From Ischnura elegans (taxonomy: Eukaryota > Arthropoda > Insecta > Odonata > Coenagrionidae), in the NCBI RefSeq assembly GCF_921293095.1, contig NC_060252.1:5828001-5892000 (forward strand): a DNA stretch of 64,000 nt. The letters run 5' to 3'. The translations under genes and the position numbers were made by a program. Every line of letters starts with the position of its first letter. The stretch's first letter is position 1. A model generated the notes under the pieces. That model was not told the DNA's origin, ran no database searches, and was given only the letters and a program-made list of their open reading frames with translations. Of this stretch, positions 24,411 to 64,000 are shown piece by piece.

Positions 24411-24859
24411 AGCGTTGCCAAGCTTCCGCTCCGCCAGCAGGCATCCTAACAGCGTATGCAACCACACATAATATGGCGCCAAAATGGTTTAGTTCAAAAA
24501 GGAGTTAGGGATCGCCCGAAAGACGGCGTAAATTAAGGAATTTTTTAGCGTAAATTACAATACCTTTTCTGCAATATAAAAGGAAAAGTCTTTTGTTATT
24601 TTATGTATGTACTTATTCGATGCACAAGCTGAATAATGAATAATCTGTAATGTAAAAAATAACAATGAATTGAAGGATAATAAAAATTCTCGCCACTCCT
24701 GAATGAGACAAAATTTCTATTCCTCCGATATTGTGCAATATTTTTTGGCTCTGGCTAGTATTACATGAAAGGCGATGTTGTATAAGACATCATCAATCTT
24801 TAATTTTTCAAAATTTTCCCGTACTTGGTTTATTGTAAATTAAAGATCTCTTTTAAAGC

Positions 24860-25510
24860 TGACATCTTCAAAGCTGATTCCTTTAATTTACTCTTTCCTC
24901 CAGCTTGTAGTAGGCTAGGATTCCAATTTCCTTGGGTGATAAGAGGCATTCTCCACCACTATAATTGATCCTTCGGGTAAGTTTGCAAGAAGTGAGTGCT
25001 CAAACCATCTCTCGTAACACTCGCCACCCACTCATTCATGCTCATCCATTGAGTTATTTTTGTACAGAAACACAGGCAATGCTCCTTTTATGAACCCATT
25101 TTCCGTTCCTGCATGTATAATTGCAAATCGTCCTCCTCGGGAAGTGGGGGCAGAGGCCAGTATTTAGTCCAGCAAGGAAAGCTTGACGCGGATTTTCTAA
25201 TTGTTTGTTTCGCAAACTAATGTTTACTATTTGTCCAACATTACTCCATCTTTCGCCTGCGAATACATTCGTCCTGTGTTCGCGATGATATTTTTTTAGC
25301 TGCCTTAAATAATTAATTGTGCCACCAACGAATAATATCATCCCTTTCGATAAGGATGATTCTTTTCCCCCTGCGTTCGTACACGAAGGCTATGTCCAAA
25401 AGAAGACGATATAGTGTTGTCCTTTTGTAATCTGGGAGAATACTATCCATATATACCGAGTTTAAGATGGATTTTAAAGTCGGAGGAATATTTTTCACAA
25501 AGGATTCAAG
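24860..25510 (-). pseudogene. DDE transposase relic (Tc1/IS630-like)
   Basis: Minus frames give IERDDIIRWWHN, YLRQLKKYHREHRTNVFAGE, NPRQAFLAGLNTGLCP, GKWVHKR and, in a further frame, SLLANLPEGSIIVVENASYH. The order (HTH-linked region, then a GE-W segment, then a D/E-N-A-S-Y-H block) fits insect DDE transposases of the IS630-Tc1 type. D is replaced by E in VVENASYHPR. Several frameshifts are present. Confidence 0.55.
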
Positions 25511-25752
25511 TACCTTCCTTCTAATAGGTCTCTGAACACCTATTTAGGTAAAGACTGTTCTGAAAAGTAGGTGTAATTATTAAGCTAAAAGTTATAACAA
25601 TATGGCTGTAAAGTCATCTATTTTTTTATTATGAGCATTTAAAATACGTCTTACAAGCCATCAAGGAAAAACGTAATTCGCACCGCCGCCATCTTGAATG
25701 ACGTCAGCTCATGCAATAGTGTTGTTCTTAGCCACCTTGACCGTGCACATTA

Positions 25753-25962
25753 TTGAAGTTTACAGTGGAGATATTGTGGTTATTACGCCCTATTTTTCGT
25801 GTCGTAGTTATTCCTCGATATGTCGCAGCGTATAGCTTCAAGCACTGCATTGTACCTAAGTGCAGAAATACGACTAGAAATGCTCCAAATAAATATTTTC
25901 ATACGGTCACCCAAGACGTAGAACGAAGATTGGTTCGGATGAGAAAGTGCCGACGAATGTGA
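25753..25962 (+). pseudogene. THAP-domain fragment
   Basis: The frame encodes HCIVPKCRNTTRNAPNKYFH and VTQDVERRLVRMRKCRRM, resembling the C2CH THAP zinc-binding domain (C-x4-C start, N-APNK-F, then basic helix). It stops after about half a THAP domain. It could be a first exon or a decayed THAP transposase; no downstream exon was recognised. Confidence 0.5.
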
Positions 25963-26250
25963 ATGAATGAAAATAATTAATTCTAATATTAACGCATTGT
26001 TTATCAGATTTGACACAATCCAATACCTACTCATCTTCACCACTGGAAAGATTTTTCACTTGCTGGCTTAATCCACTTCGAGGGGATCTCTGTCCGACAC
26101 TTTTTGAAAAAATTGTATTCCTCAAGGAGACTAATGCAACCATATAGAGCAACATTTGAGAAGTTTTACTTTAAAAAATAAAATATATATTTTTAAAACA
26201 TACCTTTCTCGTGTACTATTTGTAACTACCCTTACGAGCAAAAACAGGTT

Positions 26251-27210
26251 AAATATTTTTTAAGATCTCTTAGTTTCCATAAGGTGAGGTGGGGTAAGTG
26301 CGACTGCGGGGTAAGTGCGACCCCCCTTCAGGTAAATCGTATTTCCGTTCTCGAAGCAGGTGGCGGTCGTGCAACATATTCCACACATTGTTATGAAACC
26401 AGAGCCAACGACTTTGTAATACTTATCCCTTAATTTCTCGTTCCACATGCTTAGGAAATATACCTGTCCGTTCATCTCGTAGTCTTAGTTGGTTGTGAGG
26501 AGAGTCTATACCGCAGTTCCCTCTGAATCAACGCATCGGAGGTGTTAGGTAAGAATTATATCTTGTTTTCTCTTCTTCATGGATTGGTTTTCCTTGCTTT
26601 ACTTAAAATTTAGGAACTTGGGTCATTATATTTAGTTTAGATCTGGGTCGCACTTTCCCCGTCGTAACCATTCATTCCTACCTTCCGGGGCAAGTGCGAC
26701 CCCGTTACCTGGGGTAAGTGCGACCCCCTGTCGCACTTACCCCAGGCTACGAAAGGACCATGGCTACGAGGTTGAAGTATGGATTGAATTTTTAGTTTCT
26801 GTCTAACAGATCTTGCGTTAAACTTTTAGTTTCTGTCCGGCAGTTCTTGCGTTAAACTTTCTTTAATAAATGTTGCAAAATACCGAAGTTTATAAAACTA
26901 GGTCTTTTAATAGAGTCCTCTCATTAACTCTTATTTTGAAGGTTTATCTGATAAAGATAGCTTACTTCAGTTTGTTGATTGATTATGATAGGGCATTGGA
27001 TATCATGTCTTCTGACGAGAAGGATGTAGACGACATGGTATTAATGGCTGAAACAAGATAGCATGAGTCGAAAAAGCTTAACAAGTTCGGTGACTAAATA
27101 TTTTTTAAGATCTCTTAGTTTCCATAAGGTGAGGTCAGTGAGTGCACTTACCCCACCTCACTGACCTCACCTTATGGAAACTAAGAGATCTTAAAAAATA
27201 TTTAGTCACC
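26251..27210. repeat. Complex repeat with GGGGTAAGTGCGAC motifs and a 54-bp perfect hairpin
   Basis: A 40-bp block (AAATATTTTTTAAGATCTCT...) occurs at 26251-26290 and 27096-27135, and inverted at 27164-27203. GGGGTAAGTGCGAC-type motifs follow the first copy and form a palindrome at 26708-26746. The inverted pair 27089-27142 / 27157-27210 matches over 54 bp. A 34-bp unit is tandemly duplicated at 26790-26857. Confidence 0.75.
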
Positions 27211-27480
27211 GCGACTCCGTTTAACATTCAAAGTGGAGATTGGATTCTGGCTAGATTCAGCAGCAAAAAGTCAGTTGCTCACTATGTAGGGAAAATTCTG
27301 GAGATTAATTAATGAATAAGGTGATGCCGTGGTTTGCTTTTTGAGGACATTTTTTGGAACTGAAATAAGTTTCACCTGTCCATGGAATGAGGATTCCAGC
27401 GAAATACCTAGGGAAGGTGTTGTAAAAATATTAACGAAGACCTCTGTCGGCCGTCGACCGGCCGGCTTACAAATGTTTTT
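26986..27480 (+). pseudogene. DDE transposase C-terminal relic split by a hairpin
   Basis: Frames on + give FNIQSGDWILARFSSKKS and VAHYVGKILEI after the hairpin (27215-27305), then VVCFLRTFFGTEISF and REGVVKILTKTSVGRRPAG (27330-27465). Such a segment is found at the C-terminus of insect jerky/Tigger-like transposases. Upstream MSSDEKDVDDMVLM (27005-27045) may belong to it, with the hairpin inserted between. Confidence 0.45.
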
Positions 27481-27529
27481 TTTTTTTTCAAAAAGTATTT
27501 CAAATGCTATTTTAGATTTCAAACTCCCA

Positions 27530-29690
27530 AGTCACAGGTATTGTGCATTTCAATTTTTCCCAGCCCTACTTACACAATACTTGAACTGCTCTCAGAACTA
27601 TAGCTATGCAATCATTGCAAGAAAGGCTGTTAACTTCCACCTCACCGTCCTCCTCAAAAACTCGTGCCTCCACATAATAGGTTGTGCTCGGAGCACACAC
27701 GAGCTCGAACTATACATTCGTTTTCATTGTGCATAATTTGCACGCAACCAATGGCAATCTGAACATATGTTTAGATTGTGCGAATTGCGTCGTCAGCGTA
27801 ATCTTCTCGTCCGACCCTAATAAATGGAATTTCATTGTTAAATTTCATAAACACATTTAATATGTATTTTACAAGAGCCGGTGATATTATATTTCCATAG
27901 CTATGCATATTCACTCCCCGGCTTTCAGCATGCATGTAGCAATTTCTGTTGCTTATGTAAGTAAACATTGCTGCCGTTGTAATTTTCGGCTAGTTTCCGG
28001 TGTCAGCCTTGGTGAAACCGGGTTCCGAGGCGTTTGTTTTTTACGATAAAACCTCCGAAAGATATATAAGAAATAAAACCTCACGTTAAAGTCATTAAAT
28101 GAACCGAGAAATTTGGTGACAATGCGCAACGCCACTGGATTTCCCACACGATTGCATTCGCTGACGTCACTTTCCGGCTGGCCAATGGAATTACGTTTTG
28201 AAGTGGGTGTGTTTTTGGAACTGTTTCGGTCATTTCTTTTCTAAATTCTTAAGAAAATATGTAAAATGAGTGCGTTAAAGTGGCCTTTATGACAATTTTA
28301 CTATATTTTACGATTTTTAGTTAGTATTTGAAGGGATATTAAAATTTTGTCCAGAGACCTATTCCCGATCATAAAAAATCGCCAAAAAGCACTGCTCTCG
28401 AATTTTTGTAAGGCTGTCTAATTTCTTTAGTTTTTGAAGGAGTTACCAATGGACCACGGGAGCTTTCCTTTCTCACTCTGTAAATAGTGGACTCCTAGCA
28501 CCCAGTAGCCTTCGAAGCTTCTCGGCAGGCCTCTCTAATGCTGAGAGATTTCCTTAATTAAGTACGAGAAGACTTTGAGCACCAACTGTCTTTCGCGGCT
28601 TATGAGCTTCTCACCTTTTCTCCTCTTCTTTGTATCGGACATATTGATTGGGCGTGTTACAGCAGAGATAAGTGTAAAACACACTTCACAATTCTCAAAT
28701 TCAGCAGACCACACAACACTTGTTCACTTCAAAAAAATGCAACGACAAACTGAACGTTAGGGTCGATTCTGGTACAGGTTTTATGGTACCCTATGAAAGG
28801 AACTCAGAAAAAAACCAAGCCCCCTTTTGTAAAAGGCGTGCACTGGATGGGGTAGTGTTTCGCACAGATTATGAGATATTCTCTTTCTTGGTTTCCGCGA
28901 TGGGACCGAAACACCCAAGGCGAAAGCGTCTTATTTCCAAGCCGCTTGCTTACTTTCGTGTATCAATGTATTCAGATAAAAACACTGCTGTTACGACGTA
29001 TGAGTATTCTCTGTTTAGGATATCAAACGAATAGATAAATACATTTCATAGTATGCATTGACAAAAAACTCCTTTTCCGCCCGAGAAATTTTCCCTCTGC
29101 GCGCAAGAAAAAGCAAGAAGCCCGGCCCAGCGGCGCCGTAATATTTTTTCTTAAGATCAAAACCTTGTAACTCGCTTCTGAATTGATGTAAGTTAATTAT
29201 TTTTTCACCAAAAATAACTTTGTAGTTTTATTCACATTTGGTACGCAGCATATAGCGACCTACAACGTAAGAAACGTAAGTTAGTAAGCGACTACTTTTT
29301 ACCTTGCAAAAATCAAAATTTTCTTGTCCTAAAGGGTGTTACGTCGGCATAACAACATTTTAACTCAATATTTGTACAATTGGTGACAACCTTCAAAGAG
29401 AAAATAGTGTGAATAATTTTGTGCAGAAGATTCAATTCAATACAGACAACGGTCAGGCAGAAATTGCGAGAAGAAGATAAAGTAAAAAAATACACGTTTC
29501 TGACGGAAATTTAAGGAAATGTTTTTTATAGCTTTTGGTATATTTTTTAGCGAAAAACTATTAAAACCATTGAATGCAGCATCTCTTTCTACATTAGAAT
29601 TCAATTTTTAATCAGTGCATAACGCAACATTAATTTTCGTGTTATTATTTACAACACCGCGCTCCTGGCCTTACGGAGATTAACATGGGA
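27530..29690. other. No gene recognised
   Basis: Two frames (28575-28760 and 28720-29034 on +) are open but resemble nothing known to me. No supported repeat or RNA gene. Confidence 0.4.
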
Positions 29691-29749
29691 AACGATTCTC
29701 CATAAGAGCCCGTACTGTCAACCAAACGTGGAACGCTCTATAATCATAT

Positions 29750-30600
29750 TACTCTTCTAAAATTCTTAAAAAAACATAAAACTCATTGCTTATAAAATTT
29801 CCCGTTGGACCCCCTAATATTTTTTGTAAGTCGACATTCCCGAGTTCAAACAATATTTGTGACTGTGCACTTAATTGTCACATTTTTGGAATGCCTCTTA
29901 TGAGTATGAGGCAGTAAAATTAGCACAGTTTACTCTTCGTTTCACATTGCTAGCGCTGCACAACAGTGATAACATGGAGCCATAAAATAAATATGGGACC
30001 TAGCACATTTTGCTGGGGGAGATTTTAGAAAAAAAATCTATTATATGGCAATAAATAAATAAAAAATTGGTTCCACACTATTTTTCTCAAATATTCAGCT
30101 AAAGATCAATATGGAACACCTTTATCTACGTTTTTTGTTGTTGCAGCAATCGACCCTTTTGTTTCAATTCAACAATAGGAAAAATCTCCTATGGTTTCAA
30201 ATTGTTGTGTTTTGCTAAACAATGCGGAAGCAATGTGTTTCAACAATTGAGTTCTTTGTAGTCAATCAATTATGGCGATTCGTCAGTGGGTAATCATATT
30301 TAGTAATGCTAGAGGCTTGAGCAGGGAAATGCATTGCCAGGTGCTTAAATGCCTCTTACATGTATGTACCAGTTACTTCAAAAGGAACTGGCGCTTTTTT
30401 GTTTTCATTTTATGCGATCGCCTTAAACTTTCTGCTATCGCACGTTATTCTATGAATAAATGAAAATTATTGTGGTCTATCACTTCTAAAAATCAAATGT
30501 TCAAGATCTTTTATCTATTTTATTATTATCAAGGTTTATTTTGATACTAATGAGTTCTCCATTTTGAAATCCTCAATTTTATCATATGTAATATCAGTAT
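29750..30600. other. No gene recognised
   Basis: AT-rich sequence without supported features. Confidence 0.45.
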
Positions 30601-30923
30601 CAGGGGTGCAGCTAGGAATTAAGGCTGGGGGGGGGGGGGGATTTAGGTGCAACTATAATACCGGGGTGTGTGGGGGCATGGAATACCAACCAGGATAAAC
30701 GATAGATCAATAAATTGCGGAATTTTAAGATAAATGGTTCAAAATGGTGAGTTTTACGGCTTTCTGAGGGATATTTTACTAATCCTTACACTATTATATT
30801 ATTAATATCAATCCAAATTAAGTAAAATGGATTAAAATTAAAAATTTCTCTGTGCTCTGGGGGGGGGGGGGTGGGTTTATACCCCTAGGAGGGGGGGGTT
30901 TATCCCCCCACGCTGCGACACTG
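30601..30923. mobile_element. hAT-type MITE, copy 2 (inverted)
   Basis: The ends are CAGGGGTGCAGCTAGG and, inverted, CAGTGTCGCAGCGTGG. Flanks ATCAGTAT and GTCAGTAA match at 6 of 8. The inside matches copy 1 in reverse (TTTTAAGATAAATGGTTCAA). Confidence 0.75.
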
Positions 30924-31057
30924 GTCAGTAATATGTATATTTTATAATGTATATCTTAAGCACATGTAATCAGTTGCCTCAAAAAACATGGAAGTACCGA
31001 GTTTCGTAAATATTTAAACACTTGATCACATTTTGTTCATCTTCTTCTGTTTTCAGG

Positions 31058-31200
31058 ACCTCAGTACGGCGGGATAAAGTCTTCGCCTGCTAATCGTGGG
31101 GACGCGTGTTCAAGACCCGCTTAAGTGTTTTTTTTGGCATTCCAGGGCCCCAAATTGACTGATGATCCCGTGACCATCATGCATCCGTCTCCATTACACT
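31058..31200 (+). repeat. tRNA-derived SINE candidate, family 1-like
   Basis: TACGGCGGGATAAAGTCTTC GCCTGCTAA followed by a degenerate box B (GTGTTCAAGACCCGC) resembles the head of the SINE at 21039-21252. The body is not clearly shared. Confidence 0.45.
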
Positions 31201-31247
31201 ATATTTCACTCATGCATATTTCTAAACCTTGTGCACTCAGGGCCTGA

Positions 31248-31515
31248 TCAAAATTAGCGTAGCCAAGAGTTACGTTCGGGGGGGGTGGGGGGGTCCACAA
31301 CCAGGGGGGAAAATTTTTGAAAAACAGGTAACTAAGTAATGGGTTTTTAACTAATTTTAACATTTTTCATAATCGAAAAACTTCATTTTTTAAAGAAATA
31401 TTTTGTAAATTCATGATTTTTCAATATTTTGTTTTCTTTTATGAAGAAAAATAATTGTGTTTGTATATTTCGGGGGGTTCGGGACCCCCTGGACCTCCCC
31501 CCCTGGCTACACCAC
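31248..31515. mobile_element. MITE fragment with GTAGCCA...TGGCTAC ends
   Basis: The left GCGTAGCCAAGAG and right CCCCCTGGCTACACCACTG are inverted, with G-rich and C-rich blocks just inside each. The left end lacks CAGTG. Probably another CAGTGG-type element. Confidence 0.45.
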
Positions 31516-31519
31516 TGGG

Positions 31520-33300
31520 GGGGGGGGTGCTACACCCACCTGGCTCTACACCCACCAAGCATGACCCTTCCGTCTTGATAGAGGTTGGTAAATCTCACAA
31601 AATCGGGAAAAATTCATCATGTATGACGGCATCCGAAGTGAAGTTGGGTCGTTTATTGGCTAACGTTGATGTTAATAAACGGTTAACGCTGCTAAAAAAA
31701 ACACAATTAGTCTGTTGCTGTTGTTAACGTACTTTCCTACACCTCGGAAATTGATATGTACCTTTCGGCCATTTAAAAAAATCAAATAATGGGTCAAATT
31801 TAATTTTAAAAGGCCATTTGTAATGCGAAGATGTCGTTCTCTCCATGAAAAATACAATGAAATATGTATAGCAATCAAATATTTTGCCCGTGACGAGATG
31901 AAGAAGAAGACGACTATTTCGCCATTCTCGTAGTTTTCACTCTTTCGACCGTAGAAGCTAAACGTTTACTTTATTAAACAATTTTATGGTTCGTTGCTAA
32001 AGTCAACTCAACAATGAGTAATACAATTATTGACAAGACCACACCCACCTCTCTCTATACATGGCTACGACACGACCCTGTGGAGCTTCGGCAGAATTTC
32101 ATACAAATTCTACCTTTTTTGCGCCGATAGTAGAGTTTTGGTGGGTGAATTTATTTTATGGATTATAATACATTAACGAAAAGTAGCAGTTTACCTCTTC
32201 ATCGAAATAAAACGATTGAAATTTGAAATTGCATTATACGCATCAGTTTACGCAACAATCAAATTTAAAATTGTTTTAACGACAGCTTTTCTTTCGGTCG
32301 GTGATAATTTGTTTCGATCCACCAAGTGCGGCCCTATATTGACAAAATACGATAATTATGATTGCGCTGTGCAACCGATGAATGACGAAGACAAAATGCA
32401 TACGAACAAGAGTAGGTGAATAAAGAAAGTCTTCCAATTATCCGACTAGGGGGGAACGTATGATCAAATGTATCATAAAGGAAATCATAAAAGTGCACGT
32501 GGACAAAGATATTGGCAAAAGAACGCTTCGTATGAGACATACTTATCAACATATTAAGCATCTAGAATAAATGCGTGCGTGAGAAGACTGACAGGAAAAT
32601 GGAGAGGAGAGCTGCGTCAAACTCATCCCAAGATTTTTCACCAAAAATGATGATGACACCAGATTTATTAATTTACTGAAAACTATTATTAAATAAGAAA
32701 CAAAATTCCATAAACAAAAATTTACCAGAGGATTAACCTCGGGAAGGCAACTAATTGCCTTAATCGGTTCCTGAGGAGCCGATGGCCTCTTCGCTCCTTA
32801 GTCGCTACATACCCCTCAAATCACCCAGCTGTTATTCCGTCTCTTCTTTCAGAACTCTATCTCTTGCTTCATCCCTAAGTTACGATTTAAAAGACTTAAA
32901 ACCATTTGAAGCGGGCTTAAGAAGTGTTAAAATCAGTTGAAATACACCCGGTAAAACGCCCCATACAATCGCATTTCTACTGTTCCCATGGTTCCTATTT
33001 CGGCAGATGACTATTACAGATAGCAGCAGCAGCTGTAGTGGTTGCCGTGGTTGCTGTCGCAGACGGAAAGTAGTCAACTTCAATACCTTATTTCGAAAAA
33101 TTATTTTTATATTCGTTGAGAAAAGTATTAATCTTCTGATAAATTTAAAAAATATACGAATTTATCTCATGTATCAAATTCTCTCGCTCTTGGAGAGGAT
33201 AAAGGTCAATATAGAATATTGACATTCCAAGTTACACGTCGAACACATGACTATTTTTTCCGGTTTTTCTGGACTTGATACATAAACGAAATACGTGGAA
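31520..33300. other. Intergenic; ARL1 promoter region at its right end
   Basis: No gene recognised. The 5' UTR and promoter of ARL1 must lie in or near 33000-33362, but no TATA box or initiator could be assigned with confidence. Confidence 0.4.
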
Positions 33301-33362
33301 AGCCGGTGTAGTTGGTTGCTGACAAGGTAAAGTTTTTTGCCTGTCACCATTCACTGGTTATC

Positions 33363-39553
<6,191 letters not shown>

Positions 39554-40375
39554 GGGGGTCCCGAAGGGAATGCGTCTCAGTTGCCACGGCAACGCCATCA
39601 CAATCTCCTCCCTCCCTGAATACCTGCGCGCACAAGGGCTGTGGCAGGGTAATGTGCGCAACCAGGGCAAGGTAGAGGCCCTGAACTGTTGTGGAAGTGA
39701 CCATCGCGTGCTGCCGTGCGCGTTTGCCCATTCATGTAATGCGAGTGAAGTGACTAAGTTGCGCGTTGCCAGCAGTGCACTTGACCCCCTTGCGCACTCA
39801 TGTGTTTTATTGTGCTTGGGTGCGTATCCAGTTCACGGATAGAGAACGCATGGACACCCTGCTTAGACATCCCCTCCCCAGTAAACAAGGGCAGCCGCAA
39901 GATGATGGGGCCATGCGCAATGCAAGAGGGTCTCCCCCCCTCCTTGCCAGTGGAAGTGGTGGGCCCAGGCTGCGCAGCGTGCGCACTTCAAACTGTGGCA
40001 AATACATTTCTATTGTTTGCTATTATTTATTAGTACATGTGGTGCAAGTTTGTAATCTAAGAAAAATTCCCAGTTAGCAATTGAGGAATTCTAGTCTGTA
40101 TCTTTAACTTTGGAAGATAAACCACACATATTCTTTATATTGCCATGTAGCAATTGAACAACATGTTGAAATTATTGTTTTTGACGGTCTCATTGAACAA
40201 ACACACTCCAATGGCAGCCACATGTATCTCATTGGGCACTAATGATTTGAAATCTCATGTCAGAATTCACTAAAGATTGATTGTCCCATTGGCCTTCTTA
40301 CCATACAGAACTATAAACTTCTAAATATAATTTTGAAAACTGTGTGTCATGGAATAAATTTATTTACTTGAATAA
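39554..40375 (+). other. Arl1: ARL1 3' UTR (inferred)
   Basis: The sequence runs from the TGA at 39551-39553 to just past the AATAAA at 40353-40358. The first ~450 nt keep the GC-rich character of exon 5 and contain spurious open frames on both strands; the rest is AT-rich. The cleavage point is inferred, not seen. Confidence 0.6.
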
Positions 40376-40567
40376 GTCTTTCAACTAGCAGTTTTTACAA
40401 ACATTTGACAATATAGCTAGCTGTACAATTAAAAAAAATACTGGAAATATTTAAAAGTATCACAATTGAGTACCCCTTTTCGAGAACTAATGCAACCCAC
40501 GTACTGGCCTCAAAGGTTGTGTCCTCCCTCAATCCGCTGATCAATCACAATGCAAACAAAATCTCCG
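40340..40567 (-). other. PolD1: POLD1 3' UTR (inferred)
   Basis: About 200 nt from the TAG to just past the minus-strand AATAAA at 40364-40359. No other minus-strand AATAAA is seen in between. Its end would overlap the end of the ARL1 3' UTR. Confidence 0.5.
40353..40364. terminator. Palindromic bidirectional poly(A) signal AATAAATTTATT
   Basis: The 12-bp palindrome reads AATAAA on + (40353-40358) and AATAAA on - (40364-40359). It sits 800 nt after the ARL1 stop and about 200 nt after the POLD1 stop, so it can serve both convergent genes. Use by both genes is inference. Confidence 0.6.
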
Positions 40568-62704
<22,137 letters not shown>

Positions 62705-63004
62705 CTGTGAAAAGGACACACACGCATGAGACAAAGCAATAGAAACAGCAATCTCTAGAAGACTGGCAGGAGCAGGCCAAGACAGCACCATCAGATATGC
62801 CTCACAACAAAATGCAACATACTAACGATGCAAAGGCCAGGAAATACACACATCAATACTTCTCCAGTAAAGATCATTATTTCACAAAACTAAATACAGA
62901 CACAATGCCCCACTAAGAGGCAAACATGTCTAACGATTATAAAGTTATAATTTAGTCAGTCTTTGAACAAGTAAATAAGCTAATCTTTTGATTTCTTTTG
63001 TACA

Positions 63005-63165
63005 TACGTACCGTATATGTCTTTATATATTCCCCCCTTTTTTCCGAAAATGCCCATGGTAAAAGTAACGGGGGAGACTACCGTATAAGCGCGTGTAAGA
63101 GGTGCACCTTTTTTCCGAGACATTGCAGCCGAAAATGGGGGTGCGCCTCTTACACAAACTTCTTA
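63005..63165. repeat. Tigger-type terminal sequence candidate
   Basis: TACCGTATA occurs at 63009 and 63081, followed by AGCGCGTGTAAGAGGTGCAC and, inverted nearby, GGGTGCGCCTCTTACAC (63138-63154). This fits TIR debris of a Tigger-like element. Confidence 0.35.
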
Positions 63166-64000
63166 TCTTCCCCCTCCCCTTCCCCGGTCGCAAGTCCAAG
63201 GGGAACTGAGTGGCCTTGGTTTTCAGCGTGAGTCAGTCATCTGAAACCCTGGGTCAAAATCAAGCGGCAGACAGGGGAGTTTCTCCCTTAGTGACGTATT
63301 TTTAAAATGCTCCTGTTTGAATTTCTTGCAAGAATCGCGCCGTCACGTCGGTACCCCAGAGGTGAACATTGAAAAGATCGCTTCGGAGCGCACGCTAAAT
63401 TTACTGCCACGAGGGGGCATCCCGCAGCATTTATACTTCATATAGAAATCGCTTGTCAAACGTATAGAAACGCGTAGTTTTGAAGGACATACCTGGTTAA
63501 TAGTCAACATCTGTCTTGCCGAGCAATTTCTATTACGCTGAGCACCTGATTTTTCAAAAATTATCTTCAGACGCTTATATGAAGATTATTGCAACTGAAA
63601 ATTATATTGGTGTCAAAACCTGCGGTTTAAAAAATTCGAACAAGTGTGATCATCGTTGGACTAAATTGTGAGCGCTGAAGGAGAGGTCGAGTGGAAGGAG
63701 CGCGCTCCCTCCCCTCCGTATTTCAAGCTGTGAGGCTATGAGCGAAGGAGCAAGGGAAGAACACGTCCGATCTTGCATGTGACGTCGTTGCCTTGAAAGC
63801 GAAGGGGCGAAGGCGCAGCAATGTGATATATGCAGTTCGCGTTGCCTCAAGTTTCTAGTCCGTCTCGTCTTGTTTGAATGCGCTTATGCTACGCTTGTTT
63901 CTTCCGAAATTGTGCTGTTTGGACTATGTTGAATATTAGTAGCCTTGTTTTAACTATAAATCTTTGCGTCAAACAATTAGAGCTTAAAAAATTTAAATTC
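63166..64000. other. Nothing recognised; presumably POLD1 intron
   Basis: No exon matching the upstream exonuclease region of POLD1 was found here; frames such as 63650-63850 (-) look accidental. Confidence 0.4.

Noticed and set aside
28575-29034. Two overlapping + frames as a novel gene
   Set aside because: No start context, splice signals or family resemblance, and the composition is like surrounding DNA.
62998-63850. Upstream POLD1 exons
   Set aside because: None of the frames resembles the exonuclease region that must precede the exon at 62605-62704.

Overview
This is an animal nuclear window, almost certainly from an arthropod and most likely an insect with a large, transposon-rich, AT-rich genome. 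The evidence is split genes with consensus GT-AG introns, insect-type protein sequences, and many remnants of eukaryotic transposon families. I cannot name the species. There is no bacterial operon, CRISPR array or other prokaryotic system here.

Two host genes are well supported and lie tail to tail. ARL1 (Golgi small GTPase of the ARF family) is on the + strand in five coding exons between 33363 and 39553 and gives a complete 180-residue protein. POLD1 (catalytic subunit of DNA polymerase delta) is on the - strand. Twelve coding exons between 62704 and 40568 encode the end of the exonuclease domain, the polymerase domain and the C-terminal metal-binding region; its 5' exons lie beyond 64000. 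Only about 1 kb separates the two stop codons, and a palindromic AATAAATTTATT at 40353-40364 offers a poly(A) signal on each strand.

Region 1-33 kb is intergenic and consists largely of nested mobile elements. There is a LINE end (1-1222), a hairpin with a hammerhead-like core (1535-1701), and a TIR element (1939-5326) that contains a second TIR structure, which in turn contains a LINE. There is a TA-flanked MITE split by a piggyBac relic (8275-10864), a hAT-type MITE (11049-11396), and a Penelope-like element whose GIY-YIG domain is split by a 2.3-kb TIR element with a 9-bp target duplication (12595-16178). Relics of LINEs, DDE_4-type, Tigger/pogo-type and other DDE transposases and a THAP-domain fragment follow, with several tRNA-derived SINEs.

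Region 33-64 kb is the ARL1-POLD1 pair. Its introns carry a mariner relic, a hAT-type MITE inserted in a long inverted repeat, Penelope-like tail hairpins with target duplications, a Tigger-type element (44584-46304), a piggyBac-type MITE, a LINE and SINEs.

The most unusual recurring theme is short Penelope-like tail units folded as inverted repeats around hammerhead-ribozyme-like cores. Two of them carry clear 12-13 bp target-site duplications, which suggests a small non-autonomous retroelement class mobilised by Penelope-type machinery.
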